Assembly: GCA_964035575.1 (NCBI GenBank)
Contig: OZ037898.1
Coordinates: 1,240,001 to 1,304,000 of the forward strand
Reading direction: 5' to 3'
From: Rhynchopus sp. YZ270_cl-10
Lineage: Eukaryota; Euglenozoa; Diplonemea; Diplonemida; Diplonemidae
Length of the DNA stretch: 64,000 nucleotides
The position numbers were made by a program, and so were the translations under genes. Positions 11,532 through 23,400 of this stretch are shown here, in pieces (the first letter of the stretch is position 1; the number at the start of each line of letters is the position of its first letter). The notes under the pieces were generated by a model. That model made no database searches, was not told the DNA's origin, and saw nothing but the letters and a program-made list of their open reading frames with translations.

Positions 11532-12630
11532 ACGGGCTCCTTCTCCAGCAGTGCCAGCTCCCGAGGGCGAGGACGTCGAGGAGGTAGACACGCCAATGGC
11601 GGGCGAAGAGGGGCAGCAGGCAGAACAGAAGCAGCAGAAGCACGAGAAGCAACGGAAACAGCAGAAGCAGCAACAACAAAAGGCGGACCAGGAGAAGAAG
11701 GAAGCGTTGCAGCGTGCGTCGGACGCGTGGCAGCAAGCCCTGGAGGTACGGCGGGAGCATCGTCGGTCGTGGGGACCGGATTTGGCCGCGCTTCGGGGCA
11801 CTTTTGGCGACCGCCAGCAGGAGTTGAGTCGTTTCCTGTCAGTGGAAGGCATCCCTGACCAGAAGAAGCAAGCGAGGGTGAGGGAATTGCTGAGGGCGCA
11901 GAGCGAGGCTTGGATGTGGACGGAGGAGGAGCGGACGGAGAGGGGGGGTCTTTTCCCGTGCCTCACCATGGGGTCGCCGGTGCCTTCTTCTGTGACGAAG
12001 TGGATCTCCCTGTTCCACTACCGTCAGGGAGAGAAACAGGATGGCAGACTCTTGTTGTCACTCCCCCTCTCTACAGCTACTTTCACTCAGTGGTATGAGG
12101 TGATGAAGGTGGTGGGTTTGCATGAGTGGTCGGTTAAGGAAAAGTGCAAGGCAAAGTCGACGTTGCATGCCCTGACGGACAACCGGAGCAGTAGGGGGCA
12201 GGCCTTTGCAGCGGAGAGTACAAGGAGGGAGAATGAGGCACGAGCGGCTCGAGAGGGAATAGGCCGACAACCTCAAGCTTCCTCTTCTTCTTCTTCTTCC
12301 TCCACCTCTGCAGGCCGTGGCACTACAACCTCCATCGCCCAACCTGCAGTCTCCACTTCTTCCTCCTCCTCATCGGCAGTCCGTGGCAATGCAACCTCCT
12401 CCGCCCAACCTGCTCCTTCCCCAGCTCCCAAAGGACCCCAGCGCCATGCAGCTCAGGGTAGGTCCAACACGTCGAACGTGTTCACCGACGCAGTGGCACA
12501 AGCGACGCAGCATGTGCTCTCGCCCCAGGTGGTGCAGAGAGGGCGCAATGGTCGCGGTGGTGGACAGAAGGGGAGACAGAGCGGAGGAAAGCAGGGGCAA
12601 AAGGGGAATAAGAGGAATAAGAGGCATTAG
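11482..12630 (+). CDS. LINE 1 C-terminal tail in a third frame (Gln/Lys-rich, coiled-coil-like)
   Basis: The frame is open from further upstream, but sensible composition starts only near 11482, where the preceding ORF is ending, so this is either a frameshifted continuation or a separate overlapping ORF. Features are an acidic patch (EGEDVEEVD), a Gln/Lys/Glu-rich likely coiled coil (11610-11720), a Trp-containing stretch (WISLFHYRQG, WYEVMKVVGLHEW) and a basic Gly/Arg/Lys-rich end that could bind nucleic acid. Element 2 has a different tail in frame with its finger. No domain name can be given. Confidence 0.5.
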   Translation, partial: VPAQAASAEGSGDPPPKRAPSPAVPAPEGEDVEEVDTPMAGEEGQQAEQKQQKHEKQRKQQKQQQQKADQEKKEALQRASDAWQQALEVRREHRRSWGPDLAALRGTFGDRQQELSRFLSVEGIPDQKKQARVRELLRAQSEAWMWTEEERTERGGLFPCLTMGSPVPSSVTKWISLFHYRQGEKQDGRLLLSLPLSTATFTQWYEVMKVVGLHEWSVKEKCKAKSTLHALTDNRSSRGQAFAAESTRRENEARAAREGIGRQPQASSSSSSSSTSAGRGTTTSIAQPAVSTSSSSSSAVRGNATSSAQPAPSPAPKGPQRHAAQGRSNTSNVFTDAVAQATQHVLSPQVVQRGRNGRGGGQKGRQSGGKQGQKGNKRNKRH

Positions 12631-13588
12631 AGTGAGAGTTAGAGGGAGAGAGTGTGTGTGTAGATGCGTGTAGAGAATGACAGTTTGCCCCATGTTTATT
12701 TTTAAAAACCCTTTTTATTTTGTGTTTTTTGTTCTTTTCATGCCCCCCCCCTTTCCTTTCCCCTTCCTTTTGTTAATATTTTTGGTTGGCTGCTGGCTAG
12801 GACGGGTCTACCCCAGCGACGGCCCTTAGCCCTTGGACGAGGGTAGAGGGCAGTCTCGGAGTAAGACCTGTCTAAGAGCCAGGCCAGTGGCATCAGGAGC
12901 CATTGGGCCACTTTTATAGATTGTGCAGTAGAGTAGAGTTTGTACAGAACTCTTGTCCTTTGAGTTCCTTTTTTCACTCCTTTAGTTTTTCATTTTTACC
13001 TTGTGAAGGTCAATTTCAATTTTTCATTTTTCAAAACCACCACAGGTAAGCACGAGACCCACCATTGTTGTTGTTGATTTTGTTGTGCGTTATTGTTGTT
13101 TTCCCCTTTGGGTGTCAGTCAGTCGGGTCAGGTCACACTTACTGAAGTTCTCAAAAATTTTCACCAAAAAGAAAACTACTAAAAAGATTATGGAACTTCC
13201 TTTTTATTTGTTTGTGTGTTACAGAGGAAACGGCTCACTCAATCCCCTCCTTCTCCTCCCCTCCCCTCCCCAAGACAAAGCAAAATAAAACTACACCGGT
13301 AGACAGAGCAACCCTCCCGTCCCATCCCCCCCCCTTTTCCTTTTGGGAAAAATTGCACTCACATACGACCCTTTTGCTTATTTGCAGGGAAGTGTTGGTT
13401 GTAGTTGTCCCACATGCTTTCTATTTTAGTGCCACTAACTGTGTTTTCAGGCACTGTCTTGCCAGTACAATAGTAAAGTGCCCTTGTCTGGACATCTAGC
13501 TGTTTACATACTCGCTTGACTAGTAAGTACCCCCTCTGTCACTGGATGTAGATAAAAAAAGCGAGCCTAGGGCTAAGTTGAACAACAC

Positions 13589-13589
<1 letters not shown>
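12631..13589 (+). other. 3' UTR of LINE 1
   Basis: About 0.96 kb of T/C-rich sequence without a credible ORF. It ends GCGAGCCTAGGGCTAAGTTGAACAACACC-like sequence (core CGAGCCTAGGGCTAA at 13562) directly before the poly(A) of 41 A. The core recurs before the poly(A) of element 2 and is probably part of the RNA end recognised by the reverse transcriptase. Confidence 0.7.
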
Positions 13590-13629
<40 letters not shown>

Positions 13630-13633
<4 letters not shown>

Positions 13634-16600
13634 ACCCAAAGAACGCCCTGGCAATGGTCCAGTCGGCCCCCTTCGCAGAGCTTGACCCGAAAGGCCTAAC
13701 AGCAACACCCATCCCTGCCATGACGAAGGAGTCGCCTTCTCCTCTGGGGGCTGATGCACCGAGGCTCTTCTGCCCTGTTCCGTGTTGCAACGGAAGCAGT
13801 CTACACCGTCCCCAGCCCTTCTCTGTTCCCGGCCTGCGCACACACATCGGTGCACACCTGTCTTCCGGCGACCACATCCCCCACGACACCCTCAACAAGT
13901 TGGGGTTAGGACAGTGTGAAGCGTGTGGGGGGATACGGTCGGCATCGAAGGAGACATGTCTTCAGTGTGCGAAACTGGTAAAGGCGATCGCAAAGCCCAC
14001 ACCCAGGGAACGCACCGCAGTGGAAAAGGCAGACGACGTTGACTTGCCGGAGTGGTGGGAGATAGCTCAAATCCCCATCAGGACAACAGATGCGATCCCC
14101 ACGAGCATCGACCGTCCAGCCGCTGTGGAGTTCACCCAGGCACTTGAGGATGTGGCCGCAGTTGGCGATGAGGCAAGCTGGAAACGTTTGTGCATGTTCG
14201 CGAAGCTGGTCCTACCGGCGAAGCGAGGTGGGAAGCACCTCAAGACGAAGGTGGCAGTCTTGCGGCAGAAGGATGTGGATGAGTGGAGAGAAGGTGAGAT
14301 CGCAGCAATGTGGCGAGCAGCTGCGAATCGCACAGGCGGTACGAAGAAGGAGAAGGAGCGGAAGGAACCAACGTGGGAAGAAAGGGAGAAGGCGATGGTC
14401 CGGGAGGTGCGGAATGGGAGGATGGCAGCAGGGATGAGCCGCCTCCACAAGGGTGGGCTGGCAGAGCGTACTGAGGAATCCACAGACATCCTCCGCAGAA
14501 AGCACCCCCATGAGGAACCCCAACCTGCCACTTCTCTGCCGGAAATTGCTTCCGAGCCGCTGAAGCCGATCGCCGCCCTCAAAGCCATAAATAGCATGGC
14601 AAAGGGCTCTGCTCCAGGTCCCTTTGGTCTGCGCGGGGATCACCTCAAGGGGTGGATGGTCAAACACCCGGACCTGAACATCTTGCCACTGATGACGCAA
14701 GTCCTGGACCTGCTGCGACGCGGGAAAGCCCCCTCCGAGACAGCTATGTTCATGGCAGGAGCTACTCTGGTGGCGTTAAAGAAGGGTGACCAAGGCGACG
14801 TCCGCCCCATCTCTGCAGGCAACACACTTCGGCGAGTCGTGAGCAAGATCGAGGTGGCGTCTGTGAGGGAAAAGGCACGAGGAGTGCTGCTGCCAGGGAG
14901 ACAAGTTGGGGTGGCGGTGGACGGTGGACTGGAAGCGGCGACAATGGTTGTGGCAGCATACGCAAAACGACACCAGGGGAGCGACAAAGTGATCGTACAG
15001 ATTGACTACGAGAACGCATTCAACAGCATCTTTCGCAAGACTTTTCTGGAAGCCACAAGGAAATATCTCCCGTCCATTTCACCGTGGGTCGAATGGTGCT
15101 ACAACTCCCACACCGGGCTAGTGTATGGTGACGAGATGATCCCATCCACCAGAGGCGCGCAGCAAGGCGACCCCGCAGGGCCCCTACTCTTCTCCCTGGG
15201 GATCAAAGCACTGACAGACGAAGTGCGTGCAGTCCAGGGCATCGACTGTAGCATCTGGTACCTCGATGATGGGACGATCATGGGGAACCCAGAGGCGGTG
15301 GCTCGAGCGCTGGAGTTAGTGAGGACACGCAGTGCGGAGCTGGGGCTGAAGGTGAAGCTGTCAAAGTGTGAAGTCATCGCCCTAGGACAGCAGACTCCGT
15401 TGGACCTGGACAGAGCTGGCCTCCCCGTGTGCAGCCACACCACTGACTTGGCGGAGACTTGCTCAGCCTGTGAAGGAAAAGTGATGAGCGTGAAGTATGG
15501 AGGCTTTGCGTTCCTGGGGGCGCCAATCGGGGACGACGAGTACTGCGAAGCGTACATGGAGAAGAAGGTGGAGGAATTCGCGGTGCAACTGCGTCTGCTG
15601 CAGAAGGTGTCTGACTCGCAGGCTGGACTGACATTACTCCGTCAGTGCGAGGGGTTTGCACGCATGGTTTTCTACATGAGAGCCATTGGTCACGCGTGCA
15701 CCCACAAGTACCTCAGCCAGTACGACAAGGAGGTAGACGCTGCCCTGGCCGCGCTTTTTGGTGATGAGGATGGAGGCCTGCCGGAAGAAGCACGGAGACA
15801 GGCCGCACTGCCATGTAGGGTAGGGGGCATGGGCGTGCGCCGCATCCGCGACCACTGGACTGCAGCAGCCATGGGAGCAAGGAGCGGCCTGCACCAACTG
15901 TGCACCGAACTGGACCCCAGCTTCACCTGGGACGCCGAAGGATGGGAACGGACGGCAACGCTGTACAACGAGCAAGTGGCTGAAGGTGCTAGGATTGACC
16001 CCAAGCTGCAGCCAGCCGTCCCCCTGCGTCAACGTGATCTGTCTGCAGGGATCCTGGAGGAACAATTGCGGGACCTCTTCGTCAAGGGTGATGCGTACGA
16101 CAAGGCGCGTCTCAATTCTCTGGCCCTCCCCCAAGCAGGGTCCTGGCTTACTGCACCCCCCACCTGGGAGCACTACATCCCTCCGATTGCATTCAAGGCC
16201 GCAGCCAGACTCCGCCTCCACCTCCCCATATACGCGGAGGGTGTCTCATGCAGGCAATGCAACCAGCCCATGGACACCAGGGGGGACCACATCTTCGCCT
16301 GCAGAATGGGTGGGCATCGTATACTGCGACATAACTCAGTACGCGATTATGTGTATGGAGCAGCAAATGAGGCAGGTCTGAGCCCCATCCTGGAACCCAA
16401 CCACCTCATCCTGGGCAACAACAAGCCCGCTGACATTCTGCTGTCCACAGGGGTCGGGGAGTCGAGAGGACGAGCTATCGATGTGACTGTGTGGACGCCG
16501 ACGTCAGCGTCGATGGTGCAGGGTGCCGCAGTCGCGAAGGGGTACGCGGCGACGAAGGCGGAAACTGCCAAGAGGAAGAAGCATGGTGACGCGTGTGCGG

Positions 16601-18423
16601 CGGAGCGGCTGGCGTTCACACCCTTCGCCCTGGAGACCACAGGAGGTCTGGGACCCGCGGCGGCGTCGATATGGCAGCAGATGCTCCGTTTCGCAGCGGA
16701 CAGGAAGCTTGGGAACAGAGTGGAGATGTCACAGAGGTGGAATTGGGGGCTAGGGACGACGCTGCAGCGACAGATCGGGAAGGCCGCGACGGATCGAGGG
16801 TCTCTGACTGGTTGCCTGAGGGGTCCTCTGCGAGAGCGTGTGGACTTAGATCCCACCGTCGACCCGGAAGAGGGGGACTTGATACGCTTGCCCCCCGACC
16901 ATCTACCTAACCTGGAAGTGACAGACGACCACCAGGGAGACATCAGGGTGAGTGCGGAGGAGGAGCCAGAGACAGGCAACGAGAAGGAAACGGCGCCAGA
17001 GACAGCAGCACAGGACCCAACCCCCCACAGCGAACTGGAGGCCAACTTGGTGAAGTGGGGGCTGTCCCGACCGCAGGTGCCCGTGCCGTTCCGAGTAGGA
17101 GACTGTGCGTTCGACGCAGTGTGCTGGTCAGTGCGGAGCTGGAAGGTGGTGACATCGTCGACCCTTCGGTCCCTGGCGGTGGAGAGAGTGAAGAGAGATG
17201 CTGACCTGGCGAGAAATGCGATGCCCGACCTCGCGACCTGGGTGCGATGGATGAGCCTGGCAGGGAACAGGGATCGCAGGTCGTGGGCGGACCAGACAGC
17301 ACTGGCGGGTCTGGCACGGGCTTTGCAGGTAGTCATTGTGGCGGTCGTGTCATCGGACTCTAAGGTGCACATCCATAGACCAGCCAGCAAGTCGAACGGG
17401 GCCGTAGCAGTGCTGCACACAGGAGCTCACGAGGCTGGCCACTTCTCGCCGTTATGCATGACAGACAACACGTTTGCATATCTGCGAAGCCTTGCCCCCG
17501 ACACCCCCCTTCCAGAGATGCAGTGCCACAGCACCGGAGCGCTGTCACGGATGGAGGAGCGCCCGGGGAGACAGGGGGAATTGCTCACGTGCGAAAACTG
17601 CGCACTCATCACCGAATGTAGTGTCCCCCACTGGTTTTGTAGTTCCTGCGAGCGCACATGGTGTGAGGGATGTGGGAGCGCCAACGCAAAGTGTGTGCTG
17701 AGGGCAAAGCCAGTTCAGCCAGTTCAGCCAGTTCAGCCGACAACATCGCAGACAGTGGGAGGTAGCTACTACAACAGCAACCCAGCTCCCCCACAGGACG
17801 CGGCAACGGAGGTGAAGGAGGAGGTTATGGATGAGGAGGATTCCGCCGACTGCGCCGACCACGACACCACCATGGACAACAACACCGCAACCGCAGCAGA
17901 ATCCTTCGTCTGGGGGCCATCAGAGCAGAGCTACAACACCACACCAACAGCTCTGACTGGTGACCACCACTTGGGTTCAGCGAAGACTGGTGGATGGACG
18001 GCTAAGTCCCACGCGGAAAGAAGGACGAAGCTGACCACCCTTGGGACTTCGCGGCGGGCGCAGGGGAACCACACTCGTCGCTCCGGTGTAGTGGAGGACA
18101 GGTCTGCGGAGACCACAGCAAGGCGGCCTTCTCCCCCTATCTCGCGAGGGTCGGATGTGGAGGCGAAAGGGTTAGTCCCACACAGCCAGAAGGAAGGGGA
18201 CAGGGTGCCGAGAAATGTCGAAGAGTGGGCGGACTGCTTCTTCCCCAGGGGAGGGACCAGGCGAGAGGGAATGACTCCCTTGGCACCGGAGGTGGCGTAC
18301 GAGGCGCTGGACGCGTGGTGGGATCAGCGGGAGGAGCTGGGGCGCGTCGGAGGACGGCAGACGAGTCAGTACGGGGCGCTTAGGGCGGTCCTGGTGCTGA
18401 TGATGGAGGCGACCTTCAAATAG
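13630..18423 (+). CDS. LINE 2 polyprotein: zinc fingers, RT, restriction-like endonuclease, OTU protease, Cys-rich finger
   Basis: 1597 codons, uninterrupted. Approximate residue positions: C2H2/C4 fingers at 48-125 (CPVPCC, CEACGG, CLQC). RT motifs are APGPFGLRGDHLKG 328, VRPISAGNTLRRVVSKI 391, QIDYENAFNSIF 456, GAQQGDPAGPLLFSL 509 and the catalytic WYLDDG 543. Zinc ligands CRQC and GDHIFAC lie near 874-890, then RHNSVRDYVYGAA. Endonuclease motifs are KPADILL near 932 and IDVTV near 950. The OTU protease has GDCAFDAV near 1156, RSWADQTALAGLARAL and GHFSPLC near 1270. A final CENC...CSSC...CEGC cluster lies at 1321-1357. All catalytic residues expected for RT are present. OTU or other cysteine proteases are known in a few LINE lineages; their role is unsettled. 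The start is uncertain because the ATG is made by the junction with the upstream poly(A). Confidence 0.85.
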
Positions 18424-19231
18424 AAGGGCCTCGCGATTGGTTGTGATTGTGGTTTATGTGGGCACTGTTGCCCTTCCCTTCTCTGTTATTTTCCCCCACC
18501 CCAACTTTTGTGTGTAGCAACACCTGTTTAGTTCCCTGTTTCCTTTTTACCCCCAACCCCTCCCATTAGATACATGTGTGTAATCCCCCTGGTGTCAAGC
18601 CCCTTGTATGTAAATTCCAAATCTTCCCCCTCACAGAAAACGTCAGGAGTAAGCCAAGGAGGCGGTTTGTCTGTGGGCGTCGGCCTAGGAGTAAGCGACG
18701 GAGATTTTTTCCCCCACCCCATCCCCTACGAGTTCCATGGGGGGTCGCTACTGGCGTTAATCATCCAAACAAAAAAGACTACAAGAGACAAAACAAAAGT
18801 AACAAGAAAGGAACTTCGTATTGTAAAAAGAAAGCCCCATCCCGCCCCTTCCTCCCCTCCAGAACCAGCTGGGCACCAATACTGGAAATACAGCAAAACC
18901 ACACAGACTGGACAGTCTATATTCACCCCTGCCTCTCCCGTGTTAATGTTCACCCCTCCTTTATCCCAAATTGTCATAGAGCTAAATATAGTTGTATGCC
19001 TCGCTTCGCTCGGCAAACAACGATACATAATAGGGCGACATGCTGATGACAAATATCTCCCTCGTTTAATTCACTTTTGTGCCTCGTTCTAACTAAACCG
19101 GCACATGTACTGATTGTAAGACTTTTGGCCCTCGCTTCGCTCGGACCAAGCGCCTTTCATGTGCATTATAAACGTACCCCCCTTGCCCTGTCCAGTTTGA
19201 TGTGGAACAAAAAAAAGTCGAGCCTAGGGCT
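18424..19231 (+). other. 3' UTR of LINE 2
   Basis: About 0.8 kb without a credible ORF. Two open frames of about 160 codons overlap here but are low in structure and lack motifs. It contains two CTCGCTTCGCTCGG palindromes (about 19010 and 19132) and ends AGTCGAGCCTAGGGCTAA before poly(A), matching the end of element 1. Confidence 0.65.
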
Positions 19232-19250
19232 AAAAAAAAAAAAAACATAA

Positions 19251-20462
19251 CATAACATACCTAAATTATGTCGATATTTCACCGGCGGAGCCGAAAAAAT
19301 CGATTTTCAGGGTGTGCAAAACTGTAAAAATGACGAAAATCGGAAAAATGACGATTTTTTGGTCAAAATATTTTTCACAGAAAATCGAATTTTACTATTA
19401 AGATTGGCTTTGGGCATGACCCAGTAAGGTTACTATGGGCCCCATGGGACATATACACCCGAATACCAGGCCGTATTTTCAAAAAGTTGATAATCCCAGT
19501 ATATGGTATGGCCCTGTGGTACGAAATTTTTGGCCGAAAAAATCGACCAAAAAATCGTCATTTTTGGGGGTCACGGTGACAAAAAGTTGCATTTTTTCAC
19601 GAAAAATGGTCGGAATGTGACTTGAATGGGCTCTAATGGGTATATTATGCACATAACATACCTAAATTATGTCGATATTTCACCGGCGGAGCCGAAAAAA
19701 TCGATTTTCAGGGTGTGCAAAACTGTAAAAATGACGAAAATCGGAAAAATGACGATTTTTTGGTCAAAATATTTTTCACAGAAAATCGAATTTTACTATT
19801 AAGATTGGCTTTGGGCATGACCCAGTAAGGTTACTATGGGCCCCATGGGACATATACACCCGAATACCAGGCCGTATTTTCAAAAAGTTGATAATCCCAG
19901 TATATGGTATGGCCCTGTGGTACGAAATTTTTGGCCGAAAAAATCGACCAAAAAATCGTCATTTTTCGGGGTCACGGTGACAAAAAGTTGCATTTTTTCA
20001 CGAAAAATGGTCGGAATGTGACTTGAATGGGCTCTAATGGGTATATTATGCACATAACATACCTAAATTATGTCGATATTTCACCGGCGGAGCCGAAAAA
20101 ATCGATTTTCAGGGTGTGCAAAACTGTAAAAATGACGAAAATCGGAAAAATGACGATTTTTTGGTCAAAATATTTTTCACAGAAAATCGAATTTTACTAT
20201 TAAGATTGGCTTTGGGCATGACCCAGTAAGGTTACTATGGGCCCCATGGGACATATACACCCGAATACCAGGCCGTATTTTCAAAAAGTTGATAATCCCA
20301 GTATATGGTATGGCCCTGTGGTACGAAATTTTTGGCCGAAAAAATCGACCAAAAAATCGTCATTTTTGGGGGTCACGGTGACAAAAAGTTGCATTTTTTC
20401 ACGAAAAATGGTCGGAATGTGACTTGAATGGGCTCTAATGGGTATATTATGCACATAACATA
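19251..20462. repeat. 401-bp satellite, three monomers
   Basis: Monomers begin at 19251, 19652 and 20053, exactly 401 bp apart and nearly identical. They are A/T-rich with many AAAATCG words. A 61-codon open frame recurs in each copy but merely follows the repeat. The fourth monomer at 20454 diverges after about 60 bp into the arm of the large inverted repeat. Confidence 0.95.
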
Positions 20463-23400
20463 CCTAAATTATGTCGATATGACACCGGCGGAGCCGAAAA
20501 AATCGATTTTCAGGGTGTGCAAAACTGTAAAAATCACCAAAATCCCAAAAATCACGATTTTTTTTCAAAAATATTTTTTTCAAAAAAATCGATTTTAAAA
20601 TATTGGTCTGGCTTGTGCGGGGACCTGAATCTGGGGCAACATTCCCTGTGGGACATACTGGGCCCGATGCAAGGCCGATTTTTCAAAAATATGGTTGCCC
20701 CGGTAGACGGTATGGCCCTGCAGGTCAGTGCATCGGGCCAAAAATCATGAAAAAATCATGATTTTGGGGTCTGGCACCCCATGGGCACATATATCTGGGG
20801 GTGTGAAATATGCATGGAATCGACCGATTGGGGGTGTTATAGGTCCTGGGGGCCCACATGGGCCATATTTCACGCTATTGGGTCACGGGAAAGTGATTTT
20901 GACATTTTTTCATCGATTTTAGCTGTGAGAACCCTTCAAAAACACTGATTTTGGGGTGTTTCTGAGACGGTACGCTATACCCAGGGTCATATTAGGTATT
21001 AGTCCGGTCGACTTTTTGAAAAAACGACCCCGCAATGGACTCAGGGGTGCCAGATAGTGTATATGCACCAGAATGGATTCACGGGAAAAGTCAAAATTGG
21101 GTGTCAGATACATGCTGCCATAAGTGACGAATTTCAAAAGTTGAGATTTTTCGAAAATCAGGGTTCAGTACACGCTGTACCCAATCCTGGGGGCCAAAAT
21201 TTTCAACTTTTTGAAAAAACGGGCGGTATATGGCCCTAAATTGTCAAAATGAGTTAATTGCGACCTCGGACGGCCTCCGGAGATGAGTAGAAGTTTATTT
21301 ACTGAAAAAAAAGTCAAAACACAGGCAAAATCCCACCTTCCACAGGTACAGTCAAAACTTTTATCCAGATCTCATGTTTTTTCAAAAAAATTTAAATTGT
21401 TTTTATGACTAACACCTCCGAAATTTTTCCTGATAAGATGGAATATGGTCCTGTCGTAGTATGCAGTGTGTTTGCAGGCAAAAATTTGCATTTTCTCGCC
21501 CCAGACATTTTTTTATACATAAAAGTGCATAAAGGGACCCCTGACCCCAAAATCCGGGTTCCAGCTTTTTGAAGGGGTCACCCTACAGGCCACCTCAAAA
21601 AGTTGGCCCGTAGGGCCAGCTTTTTGAAAAAACGGGGTTGCGATGTGTCCTGGGGGCCCGAAGGGCCCCCAGGACACATCGCTGGGAAAAAAATATTAGG
21701 TTTTTGGGGGTCTATATAGGGTTGCTGTGGGGGTCACATGGCCGAAAAATGGCCATTTTTGGCCTATTTTTGGCCATTTTTTTAAGGTAAAAAATCCACT
21801 TTTTTTTTGTACATCCCCTTGCCCCCGGTAAAATTTACCAAACATATGGCCCTGTTGGACATACTGGGCCCATGAGTCGGTCGCTGGATCACCAAACTAG
21901 TTGCCCTATTTGCTAAAATCATGTTTTCAGGGTCAAAAATAGGGTGTTTTTTAGGGTCAAAAATAGGGTGTTTTTCAGGGGTATGTTAACCACGTATGTG
22001 TCTTAGGGACCAAATTTTCCAGGAATGTGAACCAATCGGGTCGCAATAGGTCCAGGGGGCCCGGAGGGCCCCCATGCAGGGAAAATTTGCAACAATCCTG
22101 GGCAATGCTGGGGGCCGATAGGGTGTGCCTATACACGTGTTTTTACGTGTTTTTGGGCACTTTTCAGGATTTTCGAAAATTTTTGCAACACCAAAATCAA
22201 AAATTTCGGTCTAGGAGGCCCATATCTGGAAAAAATCGATATTCTAATGGCCTCATTGGGACATATTGGGCCCAGGACCCTATTTTCAGGTCCCAGGAAA
22301 AGCCAAACCAATGAAAAAAATAGCTCAGGCGACCCCCAAAAATAGGCGAAAAACAGCCATTTTTAGGGTGTTTTTTAGGGGTATTTTTACACACACAAAT
22401 TGTTTACCATAGCACACCCCCAGGCTGCCTCAAAATTTTATCTTTATTTGATTTTTCCAACCCACATAGGGGTATTGGAGGCACAACTTTCACCAAGCCT
22501 GGGGAATGCGGCACTGCACACACACAACTGAAAAAGGCAAAAATCACCTGTTTTTCAAGGTGTCGCAGGGTAAATGTTGTTCCTTAAAAACCAAATTTTT
22601 TCTAAAAAATCGGCCCTGCGGGTAAAAAAACGACACTATGGGGGGTATTCCAGGGTGTGGGGGCCCCAAAAATCCGGTTTAAGACCACGAGAGGGTCCGA
22701 ATACACACCTGAGAAGGTCCCGGGGAGTAAAAAAATGGCCATTTTTGGGGGGTCAAAATCTCACTTTTTGGGGGGATGTTTGTATACCCAGTACCGACCC
22801 ACTAGCTGGGATGCCCAACTTTTCGCGAATATGGGGGCCCGTAGGGCCCCCGGGGCCCAGGGGGCCCAAAATATCGTGTTGCAGATGCCAGGAGAACATG
22901 TTTCAATATTTTGGATACATTTTTCCATAGGGTCATTTTCAAAAGCACTGATTTTAGGGGTATTGAGCGAGGTACCCATACCCATGGGTTATCCTATATA
23001 TTAGTTTTCACTCGGATGTGAAAAAACGATGTCGCAATGGATTCAGGGGGCCCAAATAGGGTATATGGCCCAGGAAATTTTCAAAAAGTTGACCCAACCA
23101 GGTATACAGGCATACAAGCCGGTAGGTCAACAGATAGGGTGTTTTCCGCACCCAAAATATGGGGTCATGACCATGTGGGTCAGACCTGAATTGATAAATG
23201 TTTCGCACAGGTTTTCGCGAATACCCCCTCTATTCCGAATGCGCTACAAGAGTTTTAAATTTTTGGCTATTTAGATTCACTTTTAAAAACAAAATGGGTC
23301 TCCAGAACACACATGAGGTTCACATGTACCTCTACAGAAACCTTGGTTTTGGTCGGATTTTGAGGCCAATTTTTGGGTTCCCACCAATTTCCTAGGGTAT

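Larger units (their letters stand above)
3455..13630 (+). mobile_element. Non-LTR retrotransposon (LINE) element 1, RLE type with two OTU-like domains, defective
   Basis: The element runs from the left target duplication (3443-3454) to a 41-nt poly(A) at 13590-13630. Order of parts: 17-20-bp tandem repeats, a CAG/CAA-rich tract, OTU-like domain, C2H2 zinc finger, reverse transcriptase, zinc knuckle plus restriction-like endonuclease, second OTU domain, C-terminal Cys-rich finger, a coiled-coil-like Gln/Lys-rich tail, a 0.96-kb 3' UTR and poly(A). It is broken: the RT motif with YxDD is missing between 9041 and 9063, and the reading frame changes there and again near 11.5 kb. The 3' end carries CGAGCCTAGGGCTAA, shared with element 2. 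The clade is not certain; RLE-bearing families of the R2/NeSL/CRE type are the closest general match. Confidence 0.85.
13630..19245 (+). mobile_element. LINE element 2, RLE type with OTU domain, single intact ORF
   Basis: It begins exactly where the poly(A) of element 1 ends, so the ATG uses the last A of that tail. It ends in a 14-A tail at 19232-19245, followed by the right target duplication (19251-19262). There is no 5' UTR, no tandem leader and no N-terminal OTU domain, so the copy may be 5'-truncated with a fortuitous ATG. Protein similarity to element 1 is clear but moderate, so these are two families of one lineage rather than recent copies. Confidence 0.85.

Noticed and set aside
18574-19092. 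172-codon frame after LINE 2
   Set aside because: It lies in the 3' UTR, overlaps another unrelated open frame and has no motif.
19435-20422. Repeated 61-codon frame in the satellite
   Set aside because: It repeats every 401 bp with the satellite; composition follows A/T-rich DNA and it has no domain.
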